From assembly GCF_019649055.1 (NCBI RefSeq), contig NW_026570368.1, positions 124,001-188,000 of the forward strand: a stretch of DNA of 64,000 nucleotides, read 5' to 3'. The position numbers were made by a program, and so were the translations under genes. The notes under the pieces are model-generated. The model searched no databases and was not told the DNA's origin. It was given only the letters and a program-made list of their open reading frames with translations. Position 1 is the first letter of the stretch. Each line of letters opens with the position of its first letter. Source of the DNA: Paramacrobiotus metropolitanus (Eukaryota > Tardigrada > Eutardigrada > Parachela > Macrobiotidae). Positions 23,170 through 31,807 of this stretch are shown piece by piece.

Positions 23170-24243
23170 ATGACTGGTCTACCTCCTGCCAAACGCGGTT
23201 TCGTACCCGATAAAACGGATCTTGTTGGGGAAGCAAAGCGCAAGTTTGCGAGCGGAAAGATCGCTTTCCACTATGAAGGATTCCCCACCATGAAGTTCGG
23301 GTACGACAAGTTCATCTGCACCCGCATCAACAGTGACACCCAGGCCTTGGAGTTCATTATTGGCGACTTTACGACTGCCAATCCTCCTGGACCAGCTGCG
23401 AAATGGACGCTGGGAGAGAAACACATTTTTCTCACCAATGACCAGTTCATGCGCCTCGTTGGACTCATCTACAACAACATTACGACTTTAATCCGGGACC
23501 CACAGCTAACCAGCGGTAACCTGTCCACCCTGTTTCACCTCGGAAACGACGTCTACTTTGTGTGGTCAAGCTATGACAGTGTAGCGCTGGCCAATATCCG
23601 CCAGTTCTGCAAGAGAGGCAACGGCGACATGCAGGCCACCAAGAATGGTGTTTCTTTTGGGATAAAGTCGTTTGAATCGCTTCGTACCACCATCCAAGAC
23701 CTGTCAATGTTCAAGGACATCAATGCTTTGCTGAAAGCACGTGGCTCGCTGGTGATTCACAACGAACCAACGGCAGCGGATTTCTCAAGCCTGCTGGCTG
23801 GCCTGCCGTTCACCATGTATGGTATGTGGCTTGACCGTCTGCACGAGAACTGTGCACGTTGCGGGGAAATGGTAACGTTGTTTACACAACCGACTGTTCG
23901 TGAAGCCAGTCATGCCTGTGAATGGGGATTGGGCACACTGAATCTAACGGAAGAAATGATGAACGACATCATTACCGAGCTTGGAAATGGCAAACGTCTT
24001 ATTGGCATGATGTTGTTACTGCGTCCTTGGGGCCAACTTACCGGATTTGACGACATTTTGGGTTTTAACGCCAAACAGTTTTTGGACCAGCACAAGGATA
24101 CCCTGTGGGAGTCTGTCAAGCGTATTGCCATGGAAAAGCTGAAGATTACGGAGATTGGAGACGGGAAGATGAAACTACCTATCGAAGTCAACCAGGCCCA
24201 GGAAGGGAACAGCGGCAACGGTGGTGAAGACGGTAGTGTCTAA
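23170..24243 (+). CDS. PC4-like ssDNA-binding/coactivator protein, 357 aa
   Basis: A single intact exon. Residues about 121-178 (LGNDVYFVWSSYD, ANIRQF, GDMQATKNGVSF, FESLRTTI) follow the order of PC4/Sub1 proteins: beta strands ending in an IR(E/Q)F-like turn, a short acidic loop, a KxGxSF strand and a helix. Residues about 45-100 (FICTRINSDTQALEFIIGDF, EKHIFLTNDQFMRLVGLI) look like a second, more divergent copy, so the protein may hold two PC4 folds where PC4 itself dimerises. A possible zinc site (C228, C231, H248, C250) follows. The C-terminal half is unrecognised. PC4 proteins bind ssDNA and help TFIIB/TBP-dependent transcription. Here the role could be replication (ssDNA coating) or transcription. 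The assignment rests on motif pattern only. Confidence 0.55.
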   Translation: MTGLPPAKRGFVPDKTDLVGEAKRKFASGKIAFHYEGFPTMKFGYDKFICTRINSDTQALEFIIGDFTTANPPGPAAKWTLGEKHIFLTNDQFMRLVGLIYNNITTLIRDPQLTSGNLSTLFHLGNDVYFVWSSYDSVALANIRQFCKRGNGDMQATKNGVSFGIKSFESLRTTIQDLSMFKDINALLKARGSLVIHNEPTAADFSSLLAGLPFTMYGMWLDRLHENCARCGEMVTLFTQPTVREASHACEWGLGTLNLTEEMMNDIITELGNGKRLIGMMLLLRPWGQLTGFDDILGFNAKQFLDQHKDTLWESVKRIAMEKLKITEIGDGKMKLPIEVNQAQEGNSGNGGEDGSV

Positions 24244-24409
24244 GACGACGGAAACGTTTGCGCTTTGTGTTACGGTAAAGCATGACTGTGTTACCATAAA
24301 AATTTGAAATGTAAAACGCGAAAAAAAACAGTGCTGATTGCTTCTACTTCTACCTCAGGGACATAAAATGTGAAATGTAAAACCCAAAAAAATCTGCTGC
24401 TTTTTTATT

Positions 24410-24887
24410 TTATTCAAGTTCTGCATACATTGCTGTGTTCATGTTAAAGTGATTGTTTACCCATTGACAAACCATTGCATCATTGTTTGCGTAATTTTTT
24501 GTGAAATAATGAATAATGTCTTTATATGATTCTCGCTGGCGCGCTTATAAATAAAAAAATGCAAAATTGACCGCAGACTGTCGAAAACGTTTGTTGTATA
24601 CGTTCCATTTGATAAACAACATGTAAATCAGTTAACCATTCTCTGATCTCGTCAAAATACTCCACAGATCGTCCGTACGAGTCAAAAAACTCGATGGACG
24701 ACGGCTCGCTCTGATAGAATGCTAGCCAGTGTTCACCAGAACCACTGGATTTGTCCGTGTTGACGATGTAGGCGGCAGGTAAAACATTGGACAGTTCGGG
24801 AAGTGTATCCCGGGCATAAACTCCTCGAAATATCCTCTCAGTTTTTGGATTTTGGCAAAGTAGCTTTGTTATTGTTCGATTATCCAT
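24410..24887 (-). CDS. Adenovirus-type maturation cysteine protease (3' part frameshifted)
   Basis: This family (adenain-like, C5) cleaves capsid precursors. From the ATG at 24,887 the order is His53 in GEHWLAFY, Asp69 in FFDSYG and Cys105 in CGQFCIFLF, the expected catalytic order. The first frame stops at 24,522, soon after the Cys, but C-terminal protease-like sequence (YKDIIHYFTKNYA...) continues in other frames to a stop at 24,410. I infer two single-base shifts, one in the T7 run after the Cys motif. The start lies 5 nt after the MCP stop. Catalytic residues are all present; the ending is broken or misassembled. Confidence 0.85.
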
Positions 24888-24892
24888 TTTAG

Positions 24893-26292
24893 TTAATTGG
24901 TAAAGTCACAAATTAGCTGACGGAAGTTGTTAATTTCTATTACCGCGTCAAACGTAAGAAACGTGACCATGATCGTGGGCTGCTTGAGCGGTTGGTTGAA
25001 GACTACTCGGATGCCTAAATTACCCTGACGGATTAGACTTAGAGGGCCGAGTCCGGTCCCCCCTGGCGTCAAATCAAAGCCGTAAATACAAAATCCGTTT
25101 GCATACTCGTCGCGATTAAAAGGCAAGGCGCCAAAAGGACTGTTACGCCGTCCTAAAGTTTCTAGCAGACCATCATAGCACTCCAAATAATTACCGTTTG
25201 CATAATCCGGCTCGTACGGCCGATTAGGAAAAGACTGTCCATCAACTTCGACGCTGATTTGAGACAAATTAAAGTGTTGAAAATTGAATGGATTTGTCTT
25301 TTTCGTGCCGTTAAATGCATCCGCTGCGACAAAAGCCACAAAAAGCACCTTGGGGACTTGACCAATGTGTATGTTATTAAAAACAGTGCTTTGTATGTTG
25401 GCAGGTAATTCGATCGGGCGCATCAGAACACGTTCTATAGGATATTTTGCTGTTGTGGTTAATAACCGCTTGCTTATAGCATTCATGTATTCTGGAACCC
25501 CTGTAATAGCAATACATTAGATTTTTTATGCAGAAATTTTCAAATTTTTTCTACTGCTTACCAACATAACGGCGAACAAAAATTCTTGGATTGCGTATGA
25601 ACAATTTAAATTCGTCCTGCGCCGGATTCGCAAAATCACGAAGATAGAATTCGGGTTTATGTAAAACAAAGCGTATTTGTAACGGAACTCCAGTTATCAA
25701 AGGCTTGTCTTGCATGAAAATATCCGAAAACAATTTCCCGCTTAAAGGAATGTATTCATGTTTTGCGAAAAGCCTGAGTCGAGACTGTTCGGCTGAGTTG
25801 TTAACAGAATCTTCAAAACTTCCAGCGACATCCAAGTAAAAGCCACAGGATGTTAGCTGTGTATTCATCGCCTCCTTTGTGTAATTTAGCAAGCACTCAA
25901 ACATTGCTCTGTATGGATAATAGATTGCGCAGTCGCTGACCAATCGGTTAGCAACCGAAACTTGAACTGATTGAAACATTGAGTGAATCAAATTATTTAC
26001 AGGAGCACAGGTATCCGTCGCTTTGATTCGCTCCCAACTACCATCAGCAATCCTTTTTTTCAATGCTACTTCTAATTCTATGCTTAAGTCCGGTAAAGAA
26101 ACCATGGCGTTTGATGAAGGAGCTATATAAAAGTTTATGTCACCACCCGCCGGAATATTTTCCGGAATGGCGGCTGTGGGGCCGATTCTTTCTTCTTCTG
26201 TCCGGAATCGGTCCGCAAACGAAGGCGGTATGGCAAAAAATGTGCGATTCTGCAGCAATGGCAGGTTCTGACCCTTCGATTATGGAAGTCAT
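24893..26292 (-). CDS. Maverick double jelly-roll major capsid protein
   Basis: It forms the capsid shell. Two exons, 26,292-25,562 and 25,500-24,893, are joined in phase across a 61-nt intron (GTAAGC...TTACAG). Sequence features of Maverick MCPs are INFYIAPSSNAMVSLPD near the N-terminus, LIHSMFQSVQVSVANRL, TGVPLQIRFVLHKPEFYL, and in exon 2 ANGFCIYGFDLTPGG with GNLGIRVVF. The likely ATG at 26,292 lies 2 nt after the previous stop, but its frame differs from the main one, which opens only downstream of a stop near 26,270. A single-base frameshift within the first 30 nt or so, or a non-AUG start, must be invoked. An intron inside a capsid gene implies nuclear expression. Confidence 0.85.
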
Positions 26293-26294
26293 TT

Positions 26295-26720
26295 CTAAAT
26301 ATAATCAGGAAGATCAAATGGTGGGACACGGCGAATTTTGGTAGTGCGTTTCCGCTTCGGTGGCTTCTTTAATACCCCTTTTCTTCCTTTTTTACCGCCG
26401 CTAGATGTTTGTTGAGTTGGTGCGAGAACTTGGGCGATTTTGTTGCCCACAGATTTTGCAGCTTCATGTACCGCTGTACTAGCTGCTTCTTTTAAGTGAG
26501 GCGTAGCAGCTGCTAATGCGGCTTGTGCCTGCGGCGCTGCCGCCCTTACAACTGGTGCAACAAAACGAGCAACCTTGGAAAATACTGCACGCAGAAAACT
26601 ACCAAAACCTCCACCGTTTTGATAGCTTCCACGATATCGAACAAATCCGCTCCCCAGCTGTGTATGACCCAGTAAATCATCAAATAATCCTGGATCAGGC
26701 GAAAAAGCTTTATATCCCAT
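26295..26720 (-). CDS. pVI/pX-like basic virion protein, 141 aa
   Basis: Conserved position between minor and major capsid genes in Mavericks. The N-terminal part has a GSGFVRYRGSYQNGGG motif followed by an amphipathic hydrophobic segment (FLRAVFSKVARFVAPVVRAA) and an Ala-rich helix. The C-terminus is strongly basic (KKGRKGVLKKPPKRKRTTK), suggesting DNA binding or nuclear import. This layout resembles adenovirus protein VI-type membrane-lytic precursors; GG and GSG stretches could be protease sites. The start is 2 nt after the upstream stop. Intact. Confidence 0.7.
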   Translation of the reverse strand: MGYKAFSPDPGLFDDLLGHTQLGSGFVRYRGSYQNGGGFGSFLRAVFSKVARFVAPVVRAAAPQAQAALAAATPHLKEAASTAVHEAAKSVGNKIAQVLAPTQQTSSGGKKGRKGVLKKPPKRKRTTKIRRVPPFDLPDYI

Positions 26721-26722
26721 TT

Positions 26723-27874
26723 TCAGTATCTTGCCGGTCGGAAATGGAGCTTCACCATCGATTTTCCTGTTGCGAATTTAGCGTTGTCTCCGAGATCAGT
26801 GGCAATTGTTACTTCGATATTGTCGAAAATGGGTCGTAAAAGTGGAACATAATGAGGCATTTCAAAACGTTCCGTGATAATTTTGAAAGCCTCCGTTGCC
26901 TTAATAGGCACTGCTCTTAAAACTTGCGCATACGTGTCACCAAGCAAAGTAAAATCTGCAACATCGCAATAAATATATAAAGATTGGTTACCGATCATGG
27001 CGTTTATAGCTTCCTGGGCAGTAAACAAAAAATTTTGGATAATTATCGGTGCCGGCTTTGACTTTTTTCGTTCCGGTTGTTGAACGCTTTCTGAAACGGA
27101 CGTATTTTGTTTTGAACCGGTTCCTTCGGTATTTTTTGATGACGGTAATTCTGTTTTTTTCGCAGATATAGCTGTTGCTGCTGGCTTTGGCGCTGGTGTT
27201 TGCGCAGGCGGCGGTGGCGGTTGGGGCGTTGAAACTGTATTTGCTTTCGCAACTGTTTGTTGTCGAGCTTTCTTTTCCTTGAAAAATTCCTCCAGCTGAT
27301 TTAAACCGTCAAAATTTTGCGCAAGGTCAACAATATTTGCAGGATCAGAATACGCAAACAGTTGTCGATGCTGACACCCCAATATGCGTTTCAGCAGTTC
27401 ATTGTTAATAGCCAGAATAACGGTATTGGCATTAATTGCAATTTGCACTTTTTGATTGTTAGCTAGTAATTCAATTGAAAAGGCTCTCCTCTTTTTGGAT
27501 TCTTGTCCTTTTGCCAAGAGGAGCTTCGGAATTTGCGAAGAAATTGTTGCAATGATTTGTTCGTTGGTATAATTACCGGCGTGTAAAGTAATGCGCTTTT
27601 TCTCAAATAGGAACTTTTCCAACCCTGTTTTAGCATCCGAATTTGATACAATATCGTAAACCTGCAAACAATCCATGGTCTGGTCTGTAGGGAGATTGTA
27701 CATGGAATTTGGGTAATAGAGTTCGACAATTGCAACTTCCCATTTTCCAGACAATGAAATTGTTTTGCATAATTTGGTTTTCCAACTGGATGCAGTGTTA
27801 TTCGAGTAAATATCTGTGCAAGCATCACTCGGCAATGTGATGTAAAATGGCTGTTGATATTGCAAGCTATTCAT
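26723..27874 (-). CDS. Maverick minor capsid/penton-type protein (F54H12.2-like), 383 aa
   Basis: The N-terminal domain opens QQPFYITLPSDACTDIYSNN and includes GKWEVAIVELYYPNSMYN, both hallmarks of this Maverick virion protein. A Pro/Lys-rich linker (about 200-265) separates it from a C-terminal domain with SLYIYCDVADFTLLGDTYAQ and MPHYVPLLRPIFDNIEV. The family is conserved in animal Mavericks and usually treated as the penton/minor capsid component. The ATG overlaps the integrase stop as ATGA. One intact exon. The exact structural role is inferred from the family. Confidence 0.78.
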   Translation of the reverse strand: MNSLQYQQPFYITLPSDACTDIYSNNTASSWKTKLCKTISLSGKWEVAIVELYYPNSMYNLPTDQTMDCLQVYDIVSNSDAKTGLEKFLFEKKRITLHAGNYTNEQIIATISSQIPKLLLAKGQESKKRRAFSIELLANNQKVQIAINANTVILAINNELLKRILGCQHRQLFAYSDPANIVDLAQNFDGLNQLEEFFKEKKARQQTVAKANTVSTPQPPPPPAQTPAPKPAATAISAKKTELPSSKNTEGTGSKQNTSVSESVQQPERKKSKPAPIIIQNFLFTAQEAINAMIGNQSLYIYCDVADFTLLGDTYAQVLRAVPIKATEAFKIITERFEMPHYVPLLRPIFDNIEVTIATDLGDNAKFATGKSMVKLHFRPARY

Positions 27875-28788
27875 TTTCTAATCCGCGTTAGCTCCCTTGC
27901 ATAAAATTTTCCTACTATTGGTTCCTCTTTTTCATCCTCGAGCTGATACACTGGCTCCGGTGTATGTGGTATTACCTTTGCTATTCGAAAAAGCTCCTCC
28001 TGAAAGTTTGTTTCAAAACCCTTTTCAAAGTCCTGCTTTTTTTTTGCAATTCTGACGACATCTTTCACCTTAAATACTGGTTTCTTTTTTTTATGGTCTG
28101 TTTTCTCGTATAATCGATTAAACACAAGCAGGGAATTTTCTTCAGTTACATCCGCAGGACAAAAGCCATGTGAAGTGTGAGGAGTGTGATTATATGTCTT
28201 TACAATATTTTGTAGCCGATCGTAATATTTTGGAGATTTTCGACTAGTAAATAAGCGCCATATGCGCTCACGCAGCGTTCGAATAACGCGCTCCGCCATC
28301 GAACATTTTATGTCATCGTTTTCCGAACTGAATAGCATAATTTCTTTCCGTTTGAGTAAATCCCTCACATTTTTATTGAAAAATTCACGGCCTTTATCAG
28401 CCTGTATTTTGTCGAATGGACCCAGGCGTTCTAGTATTTTTTCCAGTGCTTTTGCCGTTGATAAACCATCTTTACACTTAATTAGCTCGCATTCTATTTT
28501 TTTAGAAAAACAATCAATAGCAACTAACACGTAGCCATAATTTTTGTTCCACTTTTTGAACTTTTGCATATCCATCAAATCTACCTGGAGCTGGCTATTT
28601 TTATTTAGGACGACCACCGGATTCCTGCGGAATTTTCGGTTGACAGGCTTATGTAAAGTGTAGGCATCGATCCCTTCAAGAATATTTTTGGCTTTTTCCT
28701 TGGAAACATTTTCTGGAAGGTTCTTGTGAAACCGCTCGAGCCCCCCTAGGCTGCTCAGTGCACTAGGATTGAGATAGTGCTGGTCCAT
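27871..28788 (-). CDS. Maverick retroviral-type (RVE) integrase
   Basis: Integrates the element DNA. I place the start at the Met in FPMDQHYLNPS (28,788), which fits the usual family N-terminus; the frame is open back to 28,833. The N-terminal region carries DAYTLHKPV. The catalytic triad is D70 (QVDLMD), D131 (IQADKG) and E166 (MAERVIR), with about 34 residues between the last two. The C-terminal part has the GFETNFQEELFRI chromo-like segment typical of Maverick integrases. Intact, and overlapping the next gene by 4 nt. Confidence 0.92.
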   Translation of the reverse strand: MDQHYLNPSALSSLGGLERFHKNLPENVSKEKAKNILEGIDAYTLHKPVNRKFRRNPVVVLNKNSQLQVDLMDMQKFKKWNKNYGYVLVAIDCFSKKIECELIKCKDGLSTAKALEKILERLGPFDKIQADKGREFFNKNVRDLLKRKEIMLFSSENDDIKCSMAERVIRTLRERIWRLFTSRKSPKYYDRLQNIVKTYNHTPHTSHGFCPADVTEENSLLVFNRLYEKTDHKKKKPVFKVKDVVRIAKKKQDFEKGFETNFQEELFRIAKVIPHTPEPVYQLEDEKEEPIVGKFYARELTRIRK

Positions 28789-28951
28789 CGGAAACAGGCT
28801 GAGTAATTTTAGGTACCTCGTTGGCTTTATCACCAGCTTTAGACGAATCTTCTATTTTATTTTCGTCACTGTCATCAGAACAGCAAGAAGAAACACAATT
28901 CAATTTCATCCCTTGTCCAAAATTTAGATTTACCGGCACACAACCCGACAT
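28763..28951 (-). CDS. Small ORF before integrase, 62 aa, unknown
   Basis: The ATG (28,951) starts 1 nt after the preceding stop and the frame overlaps the integrase start by 26 nt. It is rich in Cys, Ser and Asp (SSCCSDDSDENK). No known family. Tight packing is the main argument for it; it might instead be an upstream exon of integrase. Confidence 0.35.
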   Translation of the reverse strand: MSGCVPVNLNFGQGMKLNCVSSCCSDDSDENKIEDSSKAGDKANEVPKITQPVSDGPALSQS

Positions 28952-28952
28952 T

Positions 28953-29589
28953 TTAAAGAACCTTTAGCCAGCGGCCTTTAATACCTTGCCCTTTTATAAA
29001 AAACTTTGTCTGCTCTCGTACCCGCTCGCCACGCCGGCGTGGTACCTCTTCTTCCGCGCTTACAGCTTGGAATTTATTATCGGGCGATATTTTTGTTTCG
29101 TTTAGCGTTTGTTCCAGTACGCGTTTACCACGTTTCCCTTTTTCATTTGACGGTAATGAAAACACTGGGAGATCATATTCATCCGAATCATCCGAATCAA
29201 TATCAGTCAGGGTTTTTTCTTGATTTTTCTGCGTGATTTTGACGATGCTGTTGTGGCGCGAACTCTTTTCTTTTTGCTTTCTTGGGTTCGGTTAACGGTG
29301 TGGTTAAGATTGATGGAGTCGGAGTTGTGGCGTCGTTTACACTTACAGACAGACTATCCAAGGGATTACCTTCTTGAAGTGCTCTGGGCTTTAATGCCAT
29401 GAACCGTTCTAAATTTTTACTAAGTAATTGTGCTTTCTGCCATTCACTTAAATTTTGACTTGAAAGGATTTTTGATGTCAAATCGCCAAGCGATAAAATG
29501 TTGTTCGCTTCAGGTGGAGCCTGTAAAACTGTCAGCTCGGCGGCTCGCTTCTTGATATCCCGCTCAGGTACAATATAATGTACTTCCAT
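28953..29589 (-). CDS. Conserved Maverick protein of unknown function, +1 frameshift in an A-run
   Basis: The N-terminal part (29,589-29,203) starts MEVHYIVPERDIKKR and has the LSLGDLTSKIL...AQLLSKNLERF helix pattern seen in a common Maverick protein. The frame stops at 29,203, but an acidic linker and the usual basic C-terminal end (RRRGERVREQ, GRWLKVL) continue in the +1 frame to 28,953. The shift falls at a run of six A residues. It is explained by one inserted A, an assembly error, or less likely programmed frameshifting. Confidence 0.65.
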
Positions 29590-29598
29590 GACCTTAAA

Positions 29599-29925
29599 TT
29601 AGGAATTTAGCGCTCCGGCCAGAACGCTTGCTAAAACTGGCAGCACTGCACCCAGAAAACCACCTTTTTGTGTTAATAGCGCTTTTTTAGCTTTTGTGGG
29701 ATACCGTCGAAGAGCTAATAATCGTATCGGCTTTTTCCAGCGTCTGCAAATTCGCGTACTTTCTGGTGATAAATTTACGGTATTTTTTACGATATTCAAG
29801 CAGCACTCTTCCAGTCCTTTAATATGCTTTTTGTTACAATGATTCGCGACAGCTCTGCGATCTTTGGGGTTGAGCGACGAGAGAAACAGTAAAAAAGAAG
29901 CAAATTCTTTCAAATGTTTGGTCAT
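29599..29925 (-). CDS. Small basic Maverick protein, 108 aa
   Basis: The start ATG overlaps the ATPase stop as ATGA (29,925-29,922). The protein begins MTKHLKEFASFLLFLSSL, has a basic centre (RRWKKPIRLLALRRYP), and ends with KKALLTQKGGFLGAVLPVLASVLAGAL, a GG motif plus a hydrophobic segment. This arrangement recurs in animal Mavericks. Function is unknown; the end resembles small processed adenovirus core peptides. Intact. Confidence 0.7.
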   Translation of the reverse strand: MTKHLKEFASFLLFLSSLNPKDRRAVANHCNKKHIKGLEECCLNIVKNTVNLSPESTRICRRWKKPIRLLALRRYPTKAKKALLTQKGGFLGAVLPVLASVLAGALNS

Positions 29926-30608
29926 GCTGACGGCACTGCACAGAAATTCGGGTCGGTGTAAATTCTTGCTGTTTGTAAGTCCGTTTTGTTTTCTTGCACA
30001 ACATGAGATCTGACACGCAAATAATCGGGACAATTTGGTTTTAAATCCAAAATCAAAGGTTCAAATGGAGTAGCAGTAATCTTTTTATACGCTTTTTTTA
30101 GATGCTTAAATCCTGTTTGTCGTGATAAATAATCCAGTTGGTTGTTGTCGCGAACATTTTTAAACAACACAATATATTGAGTATTTAAGGCAATATCCCG
30201 ACTTGCTTTACCTTGCTTGAATAAATTCTGTGTGATATAAATTGCTGACAAATTTCTGTGATGTATTCCTTGCGTAAATAGCTTTGTGGCTAACTCACTG
30301 CTTGCCATTTCGCCCGCTAGATCATCTATAATCAGCAGATTATTTTCTGCTTTAGAAAAAAACTCCGAATCTAGTAAATCGTCCTTTAATCCTTTAACAA
30401 ATTCTGTTTGTGGAAAAATCTTTTTAATTTCTTCGTACGAGTTTTGCCATTGACTGTATGCTACCACTATTCTGGTTGGGACGACGTCCATTGCATTTCC
30501 TTTCAGCATTTTAAGAACATATTGTGTTTTACCACTCATTGTTGGCCCACATATTATTGCTCCGAAAGGCCATTGGAACCTGAGATCATAACCAACTTCT
30601 GGATACAT
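29922..30608 (-). CDS. Genome-packaging ATPase (FtsK/HerA-like), 228 aa
   Basis: Pumps DNA into capsids. Walker A is GPTMSGKT (residues 21-28) and Walker B is LLIIDD (91-96), followed by the sensor-like AIYITQN and the NVRDNNQLDYLSRQTG region typical of Maverick ATPases. I choose the ATG at 30,608 because the family starts just before FQWPFGAII; the frame stays open for 66 more codons but that part is antisense to TBP. The start codon overlaps the TBP start codon in CATG. Intact, no intron. Confidence 0.9.
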   Translation of the reverse strand: MYPEVGYDLRFQWPFGAIICGPTMSGKTQYVLKMLKGNAMDVVPTRIVVAYSQWQNSYEEIKKIFPQTEFVKGLKDDLLDSEFFSKAENNLLIIDDLAGEMASSELATKLFTQGIHHRNLSAIYITQNLFKQGKASRDIALNTQYIVLFKNVRDNNQLDYLSRQTGFKHLKKAYKKITATPFEPLILDLKPNCPDYLRVRSHVVQENKTDLQTARIYTDPNFCAVPSA

Positions 30609-31122
30609 GGCGCAAATAACTAATATCGTCGCAACTGCGCACTTGAATGTGCAAATCGACTTGCAGCAGCTTAATTTGAACAGAGACCTTATCACAGAAT
30701 ACGATCCTAAAAAATTCTCTTGTCTTTTGTGGCGCGTATTATATCCGAAAAAATTCCACTGCCAATTATATCGCAACGGAAAAATTACTGTTAATGGTGG
30801 ACGCACACTACGCGAGTCACGAAACTGTGCAAAATACTTTTTGCGAAAGCTTATTGCTACGGGTTACAAAGGAGCACGAATAACAAATTATAAGGTCGTT
30901 AATATTATTGCTTCATGTCAGCTGCGACGACAAAACCTTGAAAATATTGGACATTCGACTGGTGACAAATATTACGAGCCAGAGATTTTTCCCGGCATGA
31001 CAATAAAGATGAAAAAAGCCACATGCATAGTCTTTAATAGTGGAAAATGTAATATACTTGGTTTAAAAAAATTCGAACACATTGAGGAAGTTTATCAGGA
31101 ACTTTGCCAACTTCTCAAATAG
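30607..31122 (+). CDS. TATA-box-binding protein (TBP) homologue, 171 aa
   Basis: TBP bends promoter DNA and nucleates RNA polymerase II initiation. The protein is almost only the saddle-shaped core: two repeats, the first from NIVATAHLNV and the second from NYKVVNIIAS. Diagnostic points are the two DNA-contact Asn residues (TNIVAT, VNIIAS), Phe in YDPKKFSCL, Phe in PEIFPGM and Phe in CIVFNSGKC; the fourth intercalating position reads Tyr (QLYRNGK). The TFIIB-facing YEPEIFPG motif is kept. The N-terminal extension is only about 5 residues. It lies inside the Maverick, divergent from the ATPase with overlapping start codons. Uninterrupted frame without introns, unlike most host genes. Confidence 0.92.
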   Translation: MAQITNIVATAHLNVQIDLQQLNLNRDLITEYDPKKFSCLLWRVLYPKKFHCQLYRNGKITVNGGRTLRESRNCAKYFLRKLIATGYKGARITNYKVVNIIASCQLRRQNLENIGHSTGDKYYEPEIFPGMTIKMKKATCIVFNSGKCNILGLKKFEHIEEVYQELCQLLK

Positions 31123-31163
31123 ATTTTGCTCGAGTTGCTTTTTGGATTTCTTTTCCATTTTCC

Positions 31164-31438
31164 TTAGCTGGTGATTCGACACTCTCCATTGACACCGCGT
31201 TGCTCCGCGGTACAATCGCAATCGTCTGAAAATGATACATATATGGAATATTGTTTTTTTTCCAGGATTTTTACAAAGTTACCAATTTCTTCTTCTGTTT
31301 CATAGGAGCTGAAGGAACTGTCCGAATCCGTAGCGTATCCTATAATTTAAGGTGCGGGTGACTTGCAGTGTTACTTAATTCACATCTGTCTCACTTACCG
31401 GAGTCGTTGGAAGCGTCCGGCTGTTCATGATTGAGCAT
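31164..31438 (-). CDS. Small two-exon ORF, 71 aa, unknown
   Basis: Exon 1 is 31,438-31,399 (MLNHEQPDASNDS), exon 2 is 31,339-31,164, with GTAAGT and TTATAG splice ends in phase. It is acidic and Ser-rich (DSDSSFSSYETEEEI). A further splice at TTTTCAG near 31,230 would give another basic C-terminus. Upstream in frame there is a CxxC-like patch (CKHCNQTPG). It is convergent with TBP. No family recognised. Confidence 0.35.
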
Positions 31439-31807
31439 TACAATAAATCCAGGAGTTTGGTTACAATGCTTGCACGTATTTTTTTGAACTGCGTGAACGC
31501 ATCTGATTATAACTGTTTATATTAACAAAATACTGTGCATGCATTTTCCTGCACAGCAATTTGTTTCACAACATTATCTTTCTCGGTAAACTATTTTGCG
31601 TGTGAGAGCGCTTATATAAACACATGTGAAATTAACCAAGTCAAGTCATAAATGTCAGTGCGATGTTTGCTGTGTGATTACCTTCACTGCTGATTCTTCT
31701 CCGTTTGTCGTAGAAAGACATTTATTTTCTAGGCAACCGAGTAGATAAAGCTGTGACGGCTAATTTTTACTTGTTATTACTTTCTACTGGCCGATTCCAG
31801 ATACCCT

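Noticed and set aside
30609-30806. N-terminal extension of the ATPase
   Set aside because: The 66 codons lie antisense to TBP; family length and the Walker A distance fit the ATG at 30,608.
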